Notes: generated from the sequence alone by a model not told the origin. Numbered from the stretch's first letter, positions 1 through 8,990 are shown. The stretch: DNA of 64,000 nt from Oscillospiraceae bacterium (GCA_017434755.1 JAFRER010000010.1:233218-297217); one strand, 5' to 3'. Made by a program: numbers and translations.

Positions 1-621
1 GGGCATAGCGGCTACGCCGGAGCTGTGCAGATAGGAATCCGACACCGTGACGTTCGCTTGGCTTCCGAACGCTGCAATCACGCTGCCCAGGCCGGTACGG
101 TCGCATGTGCCGCTGCCGTCGGCATTGCTGATCAGTTCGACGATCGAGCGGGTGACGGTGAAGTTTGTATCTGCGATCACAAAGCCGTTGTGACCGGCTG
201 TCTTGTCCGAAAGGTCGATGTTCTCGGCGTTTTCATCATTGAAGACACCGGAGCTGATACGGTCGGCCGATGATCTTTCACCGTCGATCCCCGCTGAAGT
301 CACAAACAGCGCCGCGTCGTAGGCGTAATCGTTTCCGGCGGGAGACGAGGCGTCGGTGCCGCCTCCGGACCAGGAGCCTAGCTGGCCATCGGCCTTGGGA
401 GCGGTCTCCTCAGCGCTTTCAGTGCTTTCTTCCGCGGGATCGGCCGGGAGCTCGGGCGTATCGGCAGGAGTTTCCTCCGCGGGAGCTTCGGCGGAAGGGA
501 TTGGATCCGCCTGCACCGGAGCAGGGGATTGTGTCGGTTCCGACTCTGCGGTGCTGCCGCAGGCGGCCATTGCCGTGAGCGTTATCGATACCGCGAGCAG
601 CGCGGCAAGCAGTTTTTTCAT
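1..621 (-). CDS. secreted lipoprotein, partial (C-terminus outside window)
   Basis: The gene runs off the left edge, leaving 207 codons. It starts with a basic, hydrophobic signal ending in a lipobox-like MAAC (Cys about residue 21), so it is probably lipid-anchored outside the membrane. An acidic, Pro/Ala/Glu-rich spacer (about 22-75) follows, then a region with short Ser/Val/Ala-rich strands and phrases such as NVTVSDS, in the style of right-handed beta-helix (pectate-lyase-fold) proteins. I do not recognise a specific family. Two in-frame ATGs lie 6 and 18 bases upstream of the chosen one; the true start is uncertain because no strong Shine-Dalgarno site distinguishes them. Confidence 0.7.
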   Translation of the reverse strand, partial: MKKLLAALLAVSITLTAMAACGSTAESEPTQSPAPVQADPIPSAEAPAEETPADTPELPADPAEESTESAEETAPKADGQLGSWSGGGTDASSPAGNDYAYDAALFVTSAGIDGERSSADRISSGVFNDENAENIDLSDKTAGHNGFVIADTNFTVTRSIVELISNADGSGTCDRTGLGSVIAAFGSQANVTVSDSYLHSSGVAAMP

Positions 622-680
622 TACCATATATGTTCTCATATTCCGTTCACTTTCATAAAAAGAGCATTTTCGTACAGGGC

Positions 681-709
681 ATTATACTATAAGCCGCCGG
701 CGCAGGCAA
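681..709 (-). promoter_or_regulatory. promoter of the first lipoprotein gene
   Basis: Reading leftward, TTGCCT (709-704) is separated by 17 bases from a perfect TATAAT (686-681), about 60 bases upstream of the lipoprotein start. Confidence 0.6.
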
Positions 710-776
710 CAGAAAACCGTTTTATCCTTTACCGGTGTGCGTCCGGGTTGCCTGTGGTTTCATAACGCACGTGAGC

Positions 777-1538
777 TTAAAGAGCCGGCAGATATCCGTC
801 CGTAATCTTATAGTCGATTCCTGCTTTGCGAGCCTGCGAAATCTGAAAACGACGCGGTATACGATACATTCTGCCGTCTTTTATGAAGTATGCACCCGTT
901 TGATGAAACTGGAAAGGGACACGTCTGTTCAGGCACTGCCGACGGACATCCAGCACCCATTCATAGTTGAGCGGCCGCACATTCACACCAGATTCTCCCG
1001 AACAGGCAACCTCGCTGATACTGCTGTCAAGATACTTTTCAAGATCAACGGGACCAAGCATGGGACCGAGGATAATCGTTTTGTGCCGGATCGGAAGATC
1101 CGCAAAGATCGGAAGCCTGTAATCCGCCCGGTCCTGGTTTTCGCAGGTGCAGCCTACGATAACATTAGCATAGCCATCTCCCCAGTCAGCCGGCGCACAT
1201 TCCGGGAAGCGCTCAATGCGCTTCGTGAAAAAGTAAAACATGCAGTCGGATCGGCGTCTTATCATTTCCCAGCACTCATCACGCCATTCGTCTGCATCCT
1301 TCAGCAGAAAATCAGAGGTAAAACAGGGCATGACGATAGAGCCGGATGCTATTTTCATGCTTCCGTCACGCTTTTTCCTTAACGGCAGATCGAAGTTCTG
1401 TGTTCTGCGGCATTGTTCCGAAGAAACAGGACTGCCGTATGATTTGTCCTGCCGGTAAACATAGCAGTATCGGCAGCCTTCGGAGTACTTCGTACAGCCG
1501 TGCCAGGGATTCCAACTTGCGTATTTCTGTTCACTCAT
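777..1538 (-). CDS. DUF5131 (phage Gp37/Gp68-like) protein
   Basis: A 253-residue protein starting MSEQKYASWNPWHGC. The N-terminus has the family's WNPWHGC motif followed by a three-cysteine cluster (C-x6-C-x2-C, then YVY), which suggests an Fe-S cluster like that of radical SAM enzymes. Later it has the typical FFTKRIERFPE, PMLGPV and SGESG-type blocks. The family is found in phages and mobile elements as well as chromosomes; its biochemical role is not established. The open frame extends 27 codons upstream, but that part looks non-coding and the family normally starts at SxxxxxxWNP, so 1538 is preferred. No clear Shine-Dalgarno site is seen. It sits between a lipoprotein gene and a tRNA-like scrap. 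Confidence 0.75.
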   Translation of the reverse strand: MSEQKYASWNPWHGCTKYSEGCRYCYVYRQDKSYGSPVSSEQCRRTQNFDLPLRKKRDGSMKIASGSIVMPCFTSDFLLKDADEWRDECWEMIRRRSDCMFYFFTKRIERFPECAPADWGDGYANVIVGCTCENQDRADYRLPIFADLPIRHKTIILGPMLGPVDLEKYLDSSISEVACSGESGVNVRPLNYEWVLDVRRQCLNRRVPFQFHQTGAYFIKDGRMYRIPRRFQISQARKAGIDYKITDGYLPAL

Positions 1539-1639
1539 ATTTTTATTCTGATTTTCGAAAAGCCGTATCTGCGGCGGCCTGTTATTCAAAACGGATCCAT
1601 CCGCTTCCGCTGCATTCACCGCAGTAAAACTGCATCCGT

Positions 1640-1645
1640 ATTATA
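1640..1645 (-). promoter_or_regulatory. -10 element upstream of the DUF5131 gene
   Basis: A perfect TATAAT on the minus strand lies about 100 bases upstream of the DUF5131 start. The expected -35 position (1668-1663, TGTTCA) matches only weakly. A small inverted repeat (GCAGT-AAA-ACTGC) lies just downstream at 1621-1633. Confidence 0.4.
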
Positions 1646-1782
1646 CCTTTTTTCCGAGCGGTTGAACAGTCCTTGAAGAAGCCAAACTCCGATCTCTGCG
1701 TGTTTACGGTGTTCAAAAAGGCGCTTCCCTTTGCTCCCGTCAGCGAAACAGACAAACCGGATCATATTCCGCCTGTAGCTAA

Positions 1783-1819
1783 AATGACCTGTCGCCTGTT
1801 CGAATCCCAGTCTCATCTA
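1783..1819 (+). other. degenerate tRNA 3'-end-like sequence
   Basis: The plus strand shows a T-loop-like TTCGAATCCC followed by a stretch resembling an acceptor arm, ending near the terminator of the adjacent tRNA-Ser. The 5' half of the T-stem (GCCTG) does not pair with the 3' half (CCCAG), and no matching 5' acceptor (GATGAGA-like) lies within 90 bases upstream, so this is not a functional tRNA. It could be a relic of tRNA-targeted integration or chance. A 66-codon open frame on the other strand (1816-1616) includes this sequence and is probably not a gene. Confidence 0.35.
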
Positions 1820-1821
1820 TC

Positions 1822-1869
1822 AAAAAAGAGAAGAAAATACTCCTGACGGAATATCTTCTTCTCTTTTTT
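1822..1869 (-). terminator. terminator of tRNA-Ser
   Basis: A long A/T-flanked hairpin, with an AAGAGAAGAA-type arm pairing with TTCTTCTCTT, directly follows the encoded CCA on the minus strand and ends in a T-run. It is nearly symmetrical and could act both ways. Confidence 0.8.
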
Positions 1870-1958
1870 TGGCGGAGGGTAAGGGATTCGAACCCCTGTG
1901 AGGTTGCCCTCTAACGGTTTTCAAGACCGCCCCGTTATGACCGCTTCGGTAACCCTCC
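1870..1958 (-). tRNA. tRNA-Ser(UGA)
   Basis: An 89-base class II tRNA including an encoded CCA (1872-1870). The acceptor stem is GGAGGGT paired with ACCCTCC. The anticodon loop is CTTGAAA, giving anticodon TGA (Ser). A long variable arm and a T-loop (GGTTCGAATCC) are present. Confidence 0.95.
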
Positions 1959-1977
1959 GTATGGACTTTGCTTTGCA

Positions 1978-2006
1978 GTTATAACATAAAAACACAGAGG
2001 TGTCAA
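1978..2006 (-). promoter_or_regulatory. tRNA-Ser promoter nested in a terminator
   Basis: On the minus strand TTGACA (2006-2001), a 17-base spacer and TATAAC (1983-1978) lie 20 bases before the tRNA. The -35 hexamer sits in the loop of the upstream operon's terminator hairpin and the spacer contains its 3' arm and T-run. Confidence 0.75.
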
Positions 2007-2026
2007 CAAAGGGACGCCTCTGTGTT
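1985..2026 (-). terminator. terminator of the ABC export operon
   Basis: AACACAGAGG (minus strand, 2026-2017) pairs with CCTCTGTGTT (2000-1991) and is followed by TTTAT. It lies 10 bases after the stop codon of the permease gene. Confidence 0.75.
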
Positions 2027-2036
2027 TTCTGCGGGA

Positions 2037-3293
2037 TCATTCCCTCCGCAGCGCCGCGATGGGATCGAGATTCGCCGCTTTGACCGCCGGAAGGAGTCCG
2101 AAGACGATCCCGATGGCCATGGAGAAGAGCACCGCGATGAGGATGGCGGGGATGCTGATCGCCGTCGGCGTTTCCAGCACGGAAGAGATGGATTTGGCAA
2201 GGACGATGCCCGCCGCCACGCCCAGAAGACCGCCGAGCCCCGTGAGGACGCCGGCCTCCGTGAGGAACTGCCGCAGGATGCGCTTTTTTCTCGCGCCGAG
2301 GGCTTTTTTCAGGCCGATCTCCTGCGTCCGTTCGGTGACGGTCACGAGCATGATGTTCATGACGCCTATGCCGCCGACCAGCAGGGAGATCCCGGCGATC
2401 CACAGCAGCTGGGTGTTGGAGGAGTTGGAGAGCTGCTGCAGCTGCTCCGCCTGCTCCATCAGATCCTCTCCCTTGTAGGAGAGCTTGCTGTCGGCCGTGG
2501 GGAGGACCTGCTTCTCCGTCAGGAGCCTTGCCGCTTTCTGGCCGATGGAGGTCATATCGTCGGTGCTTTCCGCCCGGATGGCGACGTGCTGGGGCTCGTC
2601 GAAGCGGTACAGGACCGGCCAGGTCTCAATGGGGATATAGATGGTCCCGCCGGTGCTGCTGTTGAAGCTGTAGTAGTCGTTGACGGTCTCGATCCGCGCT
2701 TCGAAGATGGAGGTGCTGTCCACGATCCCGATGACGGTGAAGGCTTCTCCCTGCATCTCCAGCGTTTTGCCGACGGGATCCGTCCCGGCGAACAGGGTGG
2801 ACCACGCGGTCATGTCCAGAAGGCAGAGCTTTCTGCAGCGGGCGTGATCCTCCTGCGTGAAGAGCCTGCCTGCCCGCAGGCCGAGGCCGCAGGTCGTGAA
2901 ATAATACGGGTCCGTCCCGATGACGGCGCCGTTGAAGGCCTGGTCTCCGTAGAAGATGCCGTCGGAATACTGCCTTGTCAGATAGAGGCTCACATCGGAG
3001 ACCTGTTCGATCCCGGCAAGTTCCGCACGGGTGTCCTCCGTGATGGGGACCACGCCCTGGGGGATCGGGTTCCAGGAGAGATCGTATTCGCTGTTGTCCT
3101 GACAGAGCCGGAGCCTTACGGCGTTGTTCCCGGAGCCGATCAGGCTCTGCTTTATCTGCTCGTTGGTCCCCTTTATGGTGGACACGATGGTGATGATCGA
3201 CGCGATGCCGATGATGATGCCGAGCATCGTCAGGAAAGAACGCAGCTTATGGCTTTTTATGCTCTGAAAGGCAAGAGAGATGTTTTCAAGCAA
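2037..3293 (-). CDS. MacB/FtsX-type ABC transporter permease
   Basis: A 418-residue membrane protein. It has an N-terminal helix (about 17-40; [14 protein letters not shown]), a large extracytoplasmic MacB-like domain (about 45-280), and three more helices from about 290 onward with the conserved [17 protein letters not shown] block. The C-terminal [17 protein letters not shown] signature is typical of the FtsX family. It should work with the ATPase encoded two genes upstream as a mechanotransmission-type exporter of a peptide, antibiotic or lipid; the substrate cannot be inferred. It is the last gene of a four-gene leftward operon. Confidence 0.9.
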   Translation of the reverse strand: MLENISLAFQSIKSHKLRSFLTMLGIIIGIASIITIVSTIKGTNEQIKQSLIGSGNNAVRLRLCQDNSEYDLSWNPIPQGVVPITEDTRAELAGIEQVSDVSLYLTRQYSDGIFYGDQAFNGAVIGTDPYYFTTCGLGLRAGRLFTQEDHARCRKLCLLDMTAWSTLFAGTDPVGKTLEMQGEAFTVIGIVDSTSIFEARIETVNDYYSFNSSTGGTIYIPIETWPVLYRFDEPQHVAIRAESTDDMTSIGQKAARLLTEKQVLPTADSKLSYKGEDLMEQAEQLQQLSNSSNTQLLWIAGISLLVGGIGVMNIMLVTVTERTQEIGLKKALGARKKRILRQFLTEAGVLTGLGGLLGVAAGIVLAKSISSVLETPTAISIPAILIAVLFSMAIGIVFGLLPAVKAANLDPIAALRRE

Positions 3294-3308
3294 TCCGCAT
3301 TCCCCCTC

Positions 3309-4961
3309 TCAGTAGTTGTAGAGCGCCTCGATGGCGGCCTCGTTCGCCCGGGCTCCGGGCTTTACTCTGCGGCCGTACGGGAAAGCGACGTGGTCGTCTT
3401 CGGTGAGGCCGGAAAGGACCTCCGTATAGGAACCCCAGAGGCTTCCGCCGGTGACGATGTCCCTGCGCTCCAGCAGGCCTTCGCTGTTTTCGACGAACAC
3501 ATAGCTCCGGCCGTTCTCGGTGCGGATGAACATCTTCTGGACATACAGGCCGCTGTCCCCGCTCCTGCGCGGAGTATAGCTGATGTTGACGAATTCGCCC
3601 TCCCGGAGCACCGCGTCCTCATGGATGGCGGCGGTGAAGGGATACAGGGACACGTTGCTGTTGCCCTGGCTGTAGTGGTAGTATTCGTTCCCTTCATAGG
3701 GAAACTCCGAAACGCTTATGATCTCCGCGTCGTAGTTCTGATAGGACTCCCAGCTCATCACGTTCACCGTATCGCCGGGACGCATGGCGGAAAGCTCCGT
3801 CTCGCTGAGCACGCCCGTGACGAAGAAGCCCCCGCCGCCGGAAACGACCAGGACCGGCTCGTTCGTGCCCGTCACTTCATCGGGATCGTTCAGCGTCTTG
3901 ACGACGCCGCTGACCTTGCTGACAACGAGACCGTTGGTCAGCTCATACTCCAGTGTCTCGTAATCGAGCTCCGCCTTCTTCTTTTCCATCTGGAGGGAGG
4001 TGATCTTTTCCTGCGCCTCCTTTTTCATGGCGTTCAGCTCGGCCCAGGTGGAGATATAGACGGTGTTGTCCACGGGAGCGGGCTTCACCGGCGGATTCAG
4101 AGGGTCGTAGGTGGGAGGCACGGCGGTTATGATGACGGAGTATTTCCCGTCGGGGCCGATAGAGCACACGGCCATATAACTGTCGGCCACCCGTCCGAGC
4201 ATGGAGTTGCCCTCGCGGCTTTCGAAAACGGCGCAGACGGTGCTGCTGGGGACCGGCTGGTCCGGGAAACCGGGATCGCCGGAGCCGCCCTCGCCGCCGG
4301 GGGAGGGAACATCGCCGCCCGTTCCGGGATCGGAGGGGAACTCGCCCTCTTCGGGGATCACGGGCAGTGGCCGTACCCCCAGCGCGACGATATCCGCCGG
4401 CGCAAAGGGAAGACCGGCCGACCAGACGAACACATAGGGGTCGTCGGCGGTTCCCCGCCCGCGGTCGGTTATGAGCTGTCCGTAATACTCGTAGACGGGA
4501 AGGTCCTCGGCGGTCTCCTGATGCACGACGGGGCTGCCGACCCGGTAGGTGTTGATGATCTTAAGCTGCTTTTCCGCCTGCTGTATCTCCAGCTCCAGCT
4601 GGTGCACCTTGATCTCCTGCCGCTTCAGCTGCATGTCCGTGAGCGTCGTGTCGAAGCTCAGCAGGGGATCGCCGATGTTTACGGTGTCGCCCTCCTTCAC
4701 GAACACTTCCCGGACGATCTGCGTGGGGGAGACGTACACGGTCTGCATCCTGTCCGCGAAGACCCTGCCCTGGGTCTCGGACTGGCTTGCCGTCTGGCTG
4801 CTGAAGAGGATGTCCTTTACGGAATACACGTTGACCGGGGCCGCGTTGGAGCGGATCAGGAGGAGGATCCCGTATACGCCCGCCGCAAGGACCGCGGCGG
4901 AAGCAAGGATGAGAAGCAGGATTCTGGCTTTCCGGGAGAGCTTTCCGGTGGCTTTTTTCAT
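3309..4961 (-). CDS. HlyD/MacA-like membrane-fusion adaptor with an inserted domain
   Basis: A 550-residue protein with one N-terminal transmembrane helix (about 13-35), followed by the biotinyl-lipoyl and coiled-coil arrangement of membrane-fusion proteins (residues about 70-130 and 310-400). Between the two coiled-coil halves there is an unusually long insert (about 130-300), including a Gly/Pro/Asp-rich linker and a beta-rich segment ending near [12 protein letters not shown]. The barrel-like part around [17 protein letters not shown] and the C-terminal domain complete the fold. It is translationally coupled to the ATPase gene (4-base overlap). It probably links the permease to the cell wall or captures substrate; the insert is its distinctive feature. 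Confidence 0.8.
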   Translation of the reverse strand: MKKATGKLSRKARILLLILASAAVLAAGVYGILLLIRSNAAPVNVYSVKDILFSSQTASQSETQGRVFADRMQTVYVSPTQIVREVFVKEGDTVNIGDPLLSFDTTLTDMQLKRQEIKVHQLELEIQQAEKQLKIINTYRVGSPVVHQETAEDLPVYEYYGQLITDRGRGTADDPYVFVWSAGLPFAPADIVALGVRPLPVIPEEGEFPSDPGTGGDVPSPGGEGGSGDPGFPDQPVPSSTVCAVFESREGNSMLGRVADSYMAVCSIGPDGKYSVIITAVPPTYDPLNPPVKPAPVDNTVYISTWAELNAMKKEAQEKITSLQMEKKKAELDYETLEYELTNGLVVSKVSGVVKTLNDPDEVTGTNEPVLVVSGGGGFFVTGVLSETELSAMRPGDTVNVMSWESYQNYDAEIISVSEFPYEGNEYYHYSQGNSNVSLYPFTAAIHEDAVLREGEFVNISYTPRRSGDSGLYVQKMFIRTENGRSYVFVENSEGLLERRDIVTGGSLWGSYTEVLSGLTEDDHVAFPYGRRVKPGARANEAAIEALYNY

Positions 4962-5638
4962 CGGATCGCCTCCCTTTCCACGAACTCGCCGTCGAAAATA
5001 TACCGGATCGTGCGGGCCCTGTCCGCGATCTCCTGGGCGTGCGTGATGAGGATCACGGTGGTCCCGGCGTCGTTCAGACTGTCAAACAGGGACATCACCT
5101 GCCGGCCGGACGCCGAGTCCAGCGCGCCGGTGGGTTCGTCCGCAAGAAGGAGCAGGGGGTCGTTGATCATCGCTCTGGCGATGGCGACGCGCTGCTGCTG
5201 GCCGCCGGAGATCTGGTTCGGATAAAAATCCATCCGGTCGGCCAGGCCGACCTTCTCCAGAGCTTCCGCGGCGCGTTCTCTGCGCTCGGCCTTCGAAATG
5301 TTCGCATAGACCAGCGGAAGACTTACGTTGTCGAGGGCGGTCAGTCCGGGCAGAAGATAAAAGCTCTGGAAAACGAAGCCGATCTTGGAGTTGCGGATAT
5401 CCGCGAGCCGGTTGTCGCCGGCGCCTTTTACGGATTCGCCGTCCAGCAGGTATTCGCCGGAGCTCGGCGTGTCGAGACAGCCGATGATGTTCATGAGCGT
5501 CGTCTTTCCCGAACCGGAAGGGCCCATGATGGTGATGTATTCCCCCTTCTCAACGGAGAGGGAGATGTTCCGGAGAACATGGATCGATTCGCCGCCCTGG
5601 GGAAAATCCCGGCAGATGTCTTTCAGTTCTATGAGCAT
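4958..5638 (-). CDS. ABC transporter ATP-binding protein (MacB/LolD type)
   Basis: A 226-residue nucleotide-binding subunit with Walker [10 protein letters not shown] (about 39-47), Q-loop FVFQSF, signature [13 protein letters not shown], Walker [13 protein letters not shown] and H-loop ITHAQEIA. Length and motifs match the LolD/MacB ATPases that drive FtsX-fold permeases. It overlaps the upstream adaptor stop by one base and the downstream adaptor by four bases, indicating tight translational coupling. Confidence 0.95.
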   Translation of the reverse strand: MLIELKDICRDFPQGGESIHVLRNISLSVEKGEYITIMGPSGSGKTTLMNIIGCLDTPSSGEYLLDGESVKGAGDNRLADIRNSKIGFVFQSFYLLPGLTALDNVSLPLVYANISKAERRERAAEALEKVGLADRMDFYPNQISGGQQQRVAIARAMINDPLLLLADEPTGALDSASGRQVMSLFDSLNDAGTTVILITHAQEIADRARTIRYIFDGEFVEREAIR

Positions 5639-6909
5639 CAGCCCATCCCCTCCCCATCCGGCTCACCGGAAAACGCATCGTCCTCCGGGAAAGTGATCTC
5701 CGGCTCGGAAGGGACCGTCGCGTCCTCCGGAACGGCGGAGCCCTCCTCCACGAACATGGTGTCCTCATACGGCACGCAGGTCATCCCGGCGCGGAGGCCT
5801 TCCTCGGGGAAGGCGATGCTGTCGGAAAGGGACAGGCCGGAAAGGATCTGAACGGAGCCGTCCTCCGGGTCTTCCTCGCCCAGCGAGACCGGGCGCTTTT
5901 CCAGCTTGCCGCGGCCGTTCTGCGCCCATACAAAGGGATTGCCCTGGTCCGTCACAACGTAATAGGCGGGCAGCCGGAGCCCTTCCCGGACGGATGTCTG
6001 CCCGTAGTCGGGCTCGATATACACGTGCTGGCCGAGAAGGAGACCGTCAAAATTCTCTATGTCCACATAAAAGGGATATTTCGTGGTGCTTGTCATCTCG
6101 TCCGAGAAGCCGTACATGTTGGCCGCGCTGTTTACCGTGGTCTCCCAGTCGATCTTGGAGAGGGTCCCCGGCCAGGTTCTGCCGCCGTCCACACGGGAGC
6201 GGATGATGACCGGCATTCCCTCGGTGAGCGTGCCCACGTTCATCTCGTTGATGGTACCCTTGATCCGGTAGGTCGTGATGTCGGTGATGGTGATGAAGGC
6301 GTTTTCCGTGCTTTCGGCCGGGGCCTCCGTGCCGCCGGCGTCGTTTCCGCCTTCCTTCACGGACATGACCCGTCCGGCGATCGGCGCCCGCACATCCGCG
6401 TTCTGCATGGCGGTCTCAAGAGCGGCGATCTCCCGCTCCTTGATGCTCATGTTGTAGGTGGACTCGAGTATATCCGCCTCAAGGGACTGGATCTGCAGGT
6501 TATAGGCCAGCTGATCCGCCGCCGAGGCCCATTTCAGCTTGTTCTGGATCTCGGGGATGTCGGTCTCCGCGGAGAGCTTTTTGTTCTGGAGCATCTCATA
6601 TTCCAGCTTCAGCTTTTCCAGCCGGAGCTGCATGGCCTCCGTGTCATAGGAAAAGAGAACGTCCCCCTTGGAGACCATGTCGCCTTCCGCGACCCGGACC
6701 TCCAGGATCTCCTTGTCCTCATCCTTTTTTATCTCCGCGCTTTCGCCGGAAACGACGATGCCCGCATACCGGTCCGCAAAGGCGATGCTGCCGTCCGCAA
6801 CGATCTCCCGGACGGATTTTACCGCGGCTGTGCCGGCGTCCCCACCGCACGCAGCCAGAAGGGACAGAGCGATCGCGGCGGACAGAAGGAATGCTGCTGT
6901 TTTTCTCAT
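5638..6909 (-). CDS. lipid-anchored efflux adaptor (membrane-fusion family)
   Basis: A 423-residue protein with a signal peptide and lipobox LAAC (Cys about 21), so lipid-anchored on the outer face. Residues about 45-75 and 165-190 form the split lipoyl-like domain (VAEGDMVSKGDVLFSYD; ADVRAPIAGRVMSVKEGG). Between them is a coiled-coil hairpin, followed by beta-barrel and membrane-proximal domains. The C-terminus is acidic and Pro/Glu-rich. It is the first gene of the operon, with GGAGG seven bases before the ATG, and gives the system two non-identical adaptors. Confidence 0.85.
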   Translation of the reverse strand: MRKTAAFLLSAAIALSLLAACGGDAGTAAVKSVREIVADGSIAFADRYAGIVVSGESAEIKKDEDKEILEVRVAEGDMVSKGDVLFSYDTEAMQLRLEKLKLEYEMLQNKKLSAETDIPEIQNKLKWASAADQLAYNLQIQSLEADILESTYNMSIKEREIAALETAMQNADVRAPIAGRVMSVKEGGNDAGGTEAPAESTENAFITITDITTYRIKGTINEMNVGTLTEGMPVIIRSRVDGGRTWPGTLSKIDWETTVNSAANMYGFSDEMTSTTKYPFYVDIENFDGLLLGQHVYIEPDYGQTSVREGLRLPAYYVVTDQGNPFVWAQNGRGKLEKRPVSLGEEDPEDGSVQILSGLSLSDSIAFPEEGLRAGMTCVPYEDTMFVEEGSAVPEDATVPSEPEITFPEDDAFSGEPDGEGMG

Positions 6910-6943
6910 GATGACCTCCGAGACTACAGGATCAAAGCAGAGG

Positions 6944-6973
6944 GATTATCGCACAAAAAGCCCGATCAATCAA
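6944..6973 (-). promoter_or_regulatory. promoter of the ABC export operon
   Basis: Minus-strand TTGATT (6973-6968), an 18-base spacer and GATAAT (6949-6944), about 35 bases upstream of the first gene. Confidence 0.6.
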
Positions 6974-7004
6974 TGAAGAATATGTGAACGGAAGGGGCAA
7001 AACC

Positions 7005-7046
7005 AAAACGGCCGCGCTCCTGCAGAAAGGAACGCGGCCGTTTTTT
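7005..7046. terminator. strong hairpin terminator after the Pro-rich lipoprotein gene
   Basis: An AACGGCCGCG arm pairs with CGCGGCCGTT around a short loop, with A- and T-runs on both sides. It lies about 20 bases past the stop of the leftward lipoprotein gene and before the promoter of the next leftward operon. Confidence 0.85.
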
Positions 7047-7067
7047 CTTGCGGGGCCTGCCCGTCTG

Positions 7068-8264
7068 TTATCTTACTCTCGTGAGGATGAAGCGCACGGC
7101 CCGGAATTCCGTTTCCGGCTGCGGCTCCTCTGCGGGCGCTTCCCCGGCGGCGTCCGGTTCATCGGAGAAGGAGCCGGCGGGAGCGGCTTCCTCTGCGGGG
7201 GCCTCCTCCGCCGCGGGCTGCTCTTCCTCCGGGCTTTCTTCCGGCTCATCGGGAACCACGGGGAATTCCAGCATGATGTCCAGATAGATCTGGTTCCAGT
7301 TCTCCCAGCGCTGGCTGTCGGCTGTATAGTCGAAGAAGACAGGCATCTCCTCGTCGGACCCGTCTTTGGTCACCTTTGCACTGGCGGAATAGCCGCCGAG
7401 CCTTTCCTCGTCCACCGTTCCGCGGTATTCGGTACCGTCTATCACGATCAGGACAGAGCCGTCTTCATAGATCGAAAAGCGCACGTCTTTGATCCCTAGC
7501 TCTGGATCTGTGTCATTCTTCCGAAGCGAAAAAGTCTGGCCTGCGTACTCCTCCACGACCCACCAGAGCTCGCCTTCATAATCGATCACGGCCTTGAAGC
7601 CGGAGACGTTCCCGGTGCCCTTCACGGTCTTCCTGTCCTTGCCGTGGATCTTCAGCGTGCGTTCGGAAACGTGTATCATGGCGCTCCTGGAATAGACGGC
7701 GGCCTCGCCGCTCCCGGTGAAGATGCAGTGGACGCTCCAGCCATCGAGTTCTATCGGAACGTTAGCCAGAACGAGATAGCTGCTGTTGATCCCGGCGACC
7801 TTCATTCCGGGGAAGGTCTCCGCCATGTCGGCCCAGTTGAGGATGACGTGGTCTTTTTCCAGCTGCCAGTCATAGCGGAGGCAGTTGTCCGCGAAAGCGG
7901 TGAAATAGATGGTGCTTCCCTCTATGCAGTCCTCGCCGAGCGGGCTCTTTTTCACCGTCGGCGGATAATACGGCCCAATGGAGGGCTTGGGCGTCGGCGT
8001 TGGGCTCGGCGGAGCGGTGGGGATCGGGGCAAGCTGCACCGTTGGCAGCGGATCGGGCGCCGCAGAGGGGTCTGCAGACGGTACAGGCTGAACGGAGACG
8101 GACGGAACCGTGACCGAGGGCGATCCCGGCACATTCTGGATCGTGATCGACGGACCCTGAGACGCCTCACCGACGGATGCCGTGTCGGATCCAGTCCCGC
8201 ACGCGCTGCAGAGGAGGCCGATGATCAGCAGGAGCGGTATAATGTTGAGAAGTCTGAACTTCAT
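7068..8264 (-). CDS. secreted lipoprotein with Pro/Thr-rich linker, unknown function
   Basis: A 398-residue protein with signal peptide and lipobox CSAC (Cys about 22). It has a Ser/Pro/Val-rich spacer (about 30-95, with PTPTPKP) and then a beta-rich segment resembling an Ig-like domain. A region of about 100 residues containing GTEYRGTVDEE-type turns follows, reminiscent of small lipocalin-like DUF domains. The acidic, Ala/Glu/Pro-rich tail is followed by a short basic end. I do not recognise a family. It is monocistronic with its own promoter and terminator. Confidence 0.8.
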   Translation of the reverse strand: MKFRLLNIIPLLLIIGLLCSACGTGSDTASVGEASQGPSITIQNVPGSPSVTVPSVSVQPVPSADPSAAPDPLPTVQLAPIPTAPPSPTPTPKPSIGPYYPPTVKKSPLGEDCIEGSTIYFTAFADNCLRYDWQLEKDHVILNWADMAETFPGMKVAGINSSYLVLANVPIELDGWSVHCIFTGSGEAAVYSRSAMIHVSERTLKIHGKDRKTVKGTGNVSGFKAVIDYEGELWWVVEEYAGQTFSLRKNDTDPELGIKDVRFSIYEDGSVLIVIDGTEYRGTVDEERLGGYSASAKVTKDGSDEEMPVFFDYTADSQRWENWNQIYLDIMLEFPVVPDEPEESPEEEQPAAEEAPAEEAAPAGSFSDEPDAAGEAPAEEPQPETEFRAVRFILTRVR

Positions 8265-8296
8265 CGCATTTCCTCAAATTAAAGTTATCGTACTGT

Positions 8297-8325
8297 ATAT
8301 TACCCTCAAAGGCTGTTTTGGTCAA
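8297..8325 (-). promoter_or_regulatory. promoter of the Pro-rich lipoprotein gene
   Basis: Minus-strand TTGACC (8325-8320), a 17-base spacer and TAATAT (8302-8297), with the start codon about 33 bases downstream. Confidence 0.7.
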
Positions 8326-8327
8326 GG

Positions 8328-8358
8328 AAAATGAAAAAGGGCTGCCGGTTGCAGCCCT
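8328..8358 (-). terminator. terminator of plsY
   Basis: AGGGCTGC pairs with GCAGCCCT around a 5-base loop and is followed on the minus strand by TTTTCATTTT, directly after the plsY stop. Confidence 0.85.
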
Positions 8359-8366
8359 GAGATCTG

Positions 8367-8990
8367 CTATTTTGCACGTTTTTTCTTGCGGGGGAGTTTA
8401 AAGTCCGGTTCCTCTCCGCGGATCAGTCTCCGGATATTGGGGATGTGCCGGTAAAGGACCACAACAGACGTGAATACCGCGAGGATCCGGAAAGACATGG
8501 TATCGGTGATAAAGAACACGGCAATGCTCATAGTCAGGGCGGCAAGAAGAGATCCGAGAGAGACTTTTTTGCTGATGAAGGCACCGAGGAGAAACACGGC
8601 GGCGATCACGGCAAGCAGCTTCCAGCTGATGAACAGGGCGATGATGGCTCCGGCGGAGATGCCTTTGCCGCCTTTGAATTCATAGAACACGGGCCAGCAG
8701 TGGCCGACCACGCAGAAGGCCCCGGCGATGCACATACCCGGGGTACCCAGAATGAAATAGCCTCCGAGCAGCGCCAGGGCGGTCTTCGCCATGTCGCCCA
8801 GCATGGTGCCGAGCCCGGCGCCGAGTCCGAATGAGCGCGCCATGTTCGTCGCACCGGCATTGCCGCTGCCGCGCTTCCGGATATCGACCTTGTGAAAGAT
8901 CTCGGAGATCATTACCGAGAAGCTCACGGAGCCGAAAATGTATCCGAGTGTTATTGTAACGATGTATTTAAAAACTGTCATAGGATCCAT
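8367..8990 (-). CDS. plsY: glycerol-3-phosphate acyltransferase PlsY
   Basis: A 207-residue integral membrane enzyme that transfers the acyl group from acyl-phosphate to glycerol-3-phosphate, the first step of phospholipid synthesis in most Gram-positives. Diagnostic motifs are GSGNAGATN (about 38-46), the GHCWPVF block and FKGGKGIS, each in the loops between five hydrophobic helices; the C-terminus is strongly basic. The open frame extends 70 codons upstream, but the family's start lies at or just inside MDPMTVFKY; the next Met, three codons later, is an alternative. A TGTTATAAT extended -10 (9050-9045) lies about 55 bases upstream. Confidence 0.92.
   Translation of the reverse strand: MDPMTVFKYIVTITLGYIFGSVSFSVMISEIFHKVDIRKRGSGNAGATNMARSFGLGAGLGTMLGDMAKTALALLGGYFILGTPGMCIAGAFCVVGHCWPVFYEFKGGKGISAGAIIALFISWKLLAVIAAVFLLGAFISKKVSLGSLLAALTMSIAVFFITDTMSFRILAVFTSVVVLYRHIPNIRRLIRGEEPDFKLPRKKKRAK

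Noticed and set aside
1616-1816. A 66-codon minus-strand frame beginning MRLGFEQATGHF
   Set aside because: Its first codons are the reverse complement of a tRNA T-loop, and it has no ribosome binding site; such frames next to tRNAs are usually spurious.
1968-5225. A 1085-codon open frame on the plus strand
   Set aside because: It is antisense to the permease, adaptor and ATPase genes, which show clear family motifs; long antisense frames are common in GC-rich coding DNA. Its Asp/Gly/Arg-rich translation matches nothing.
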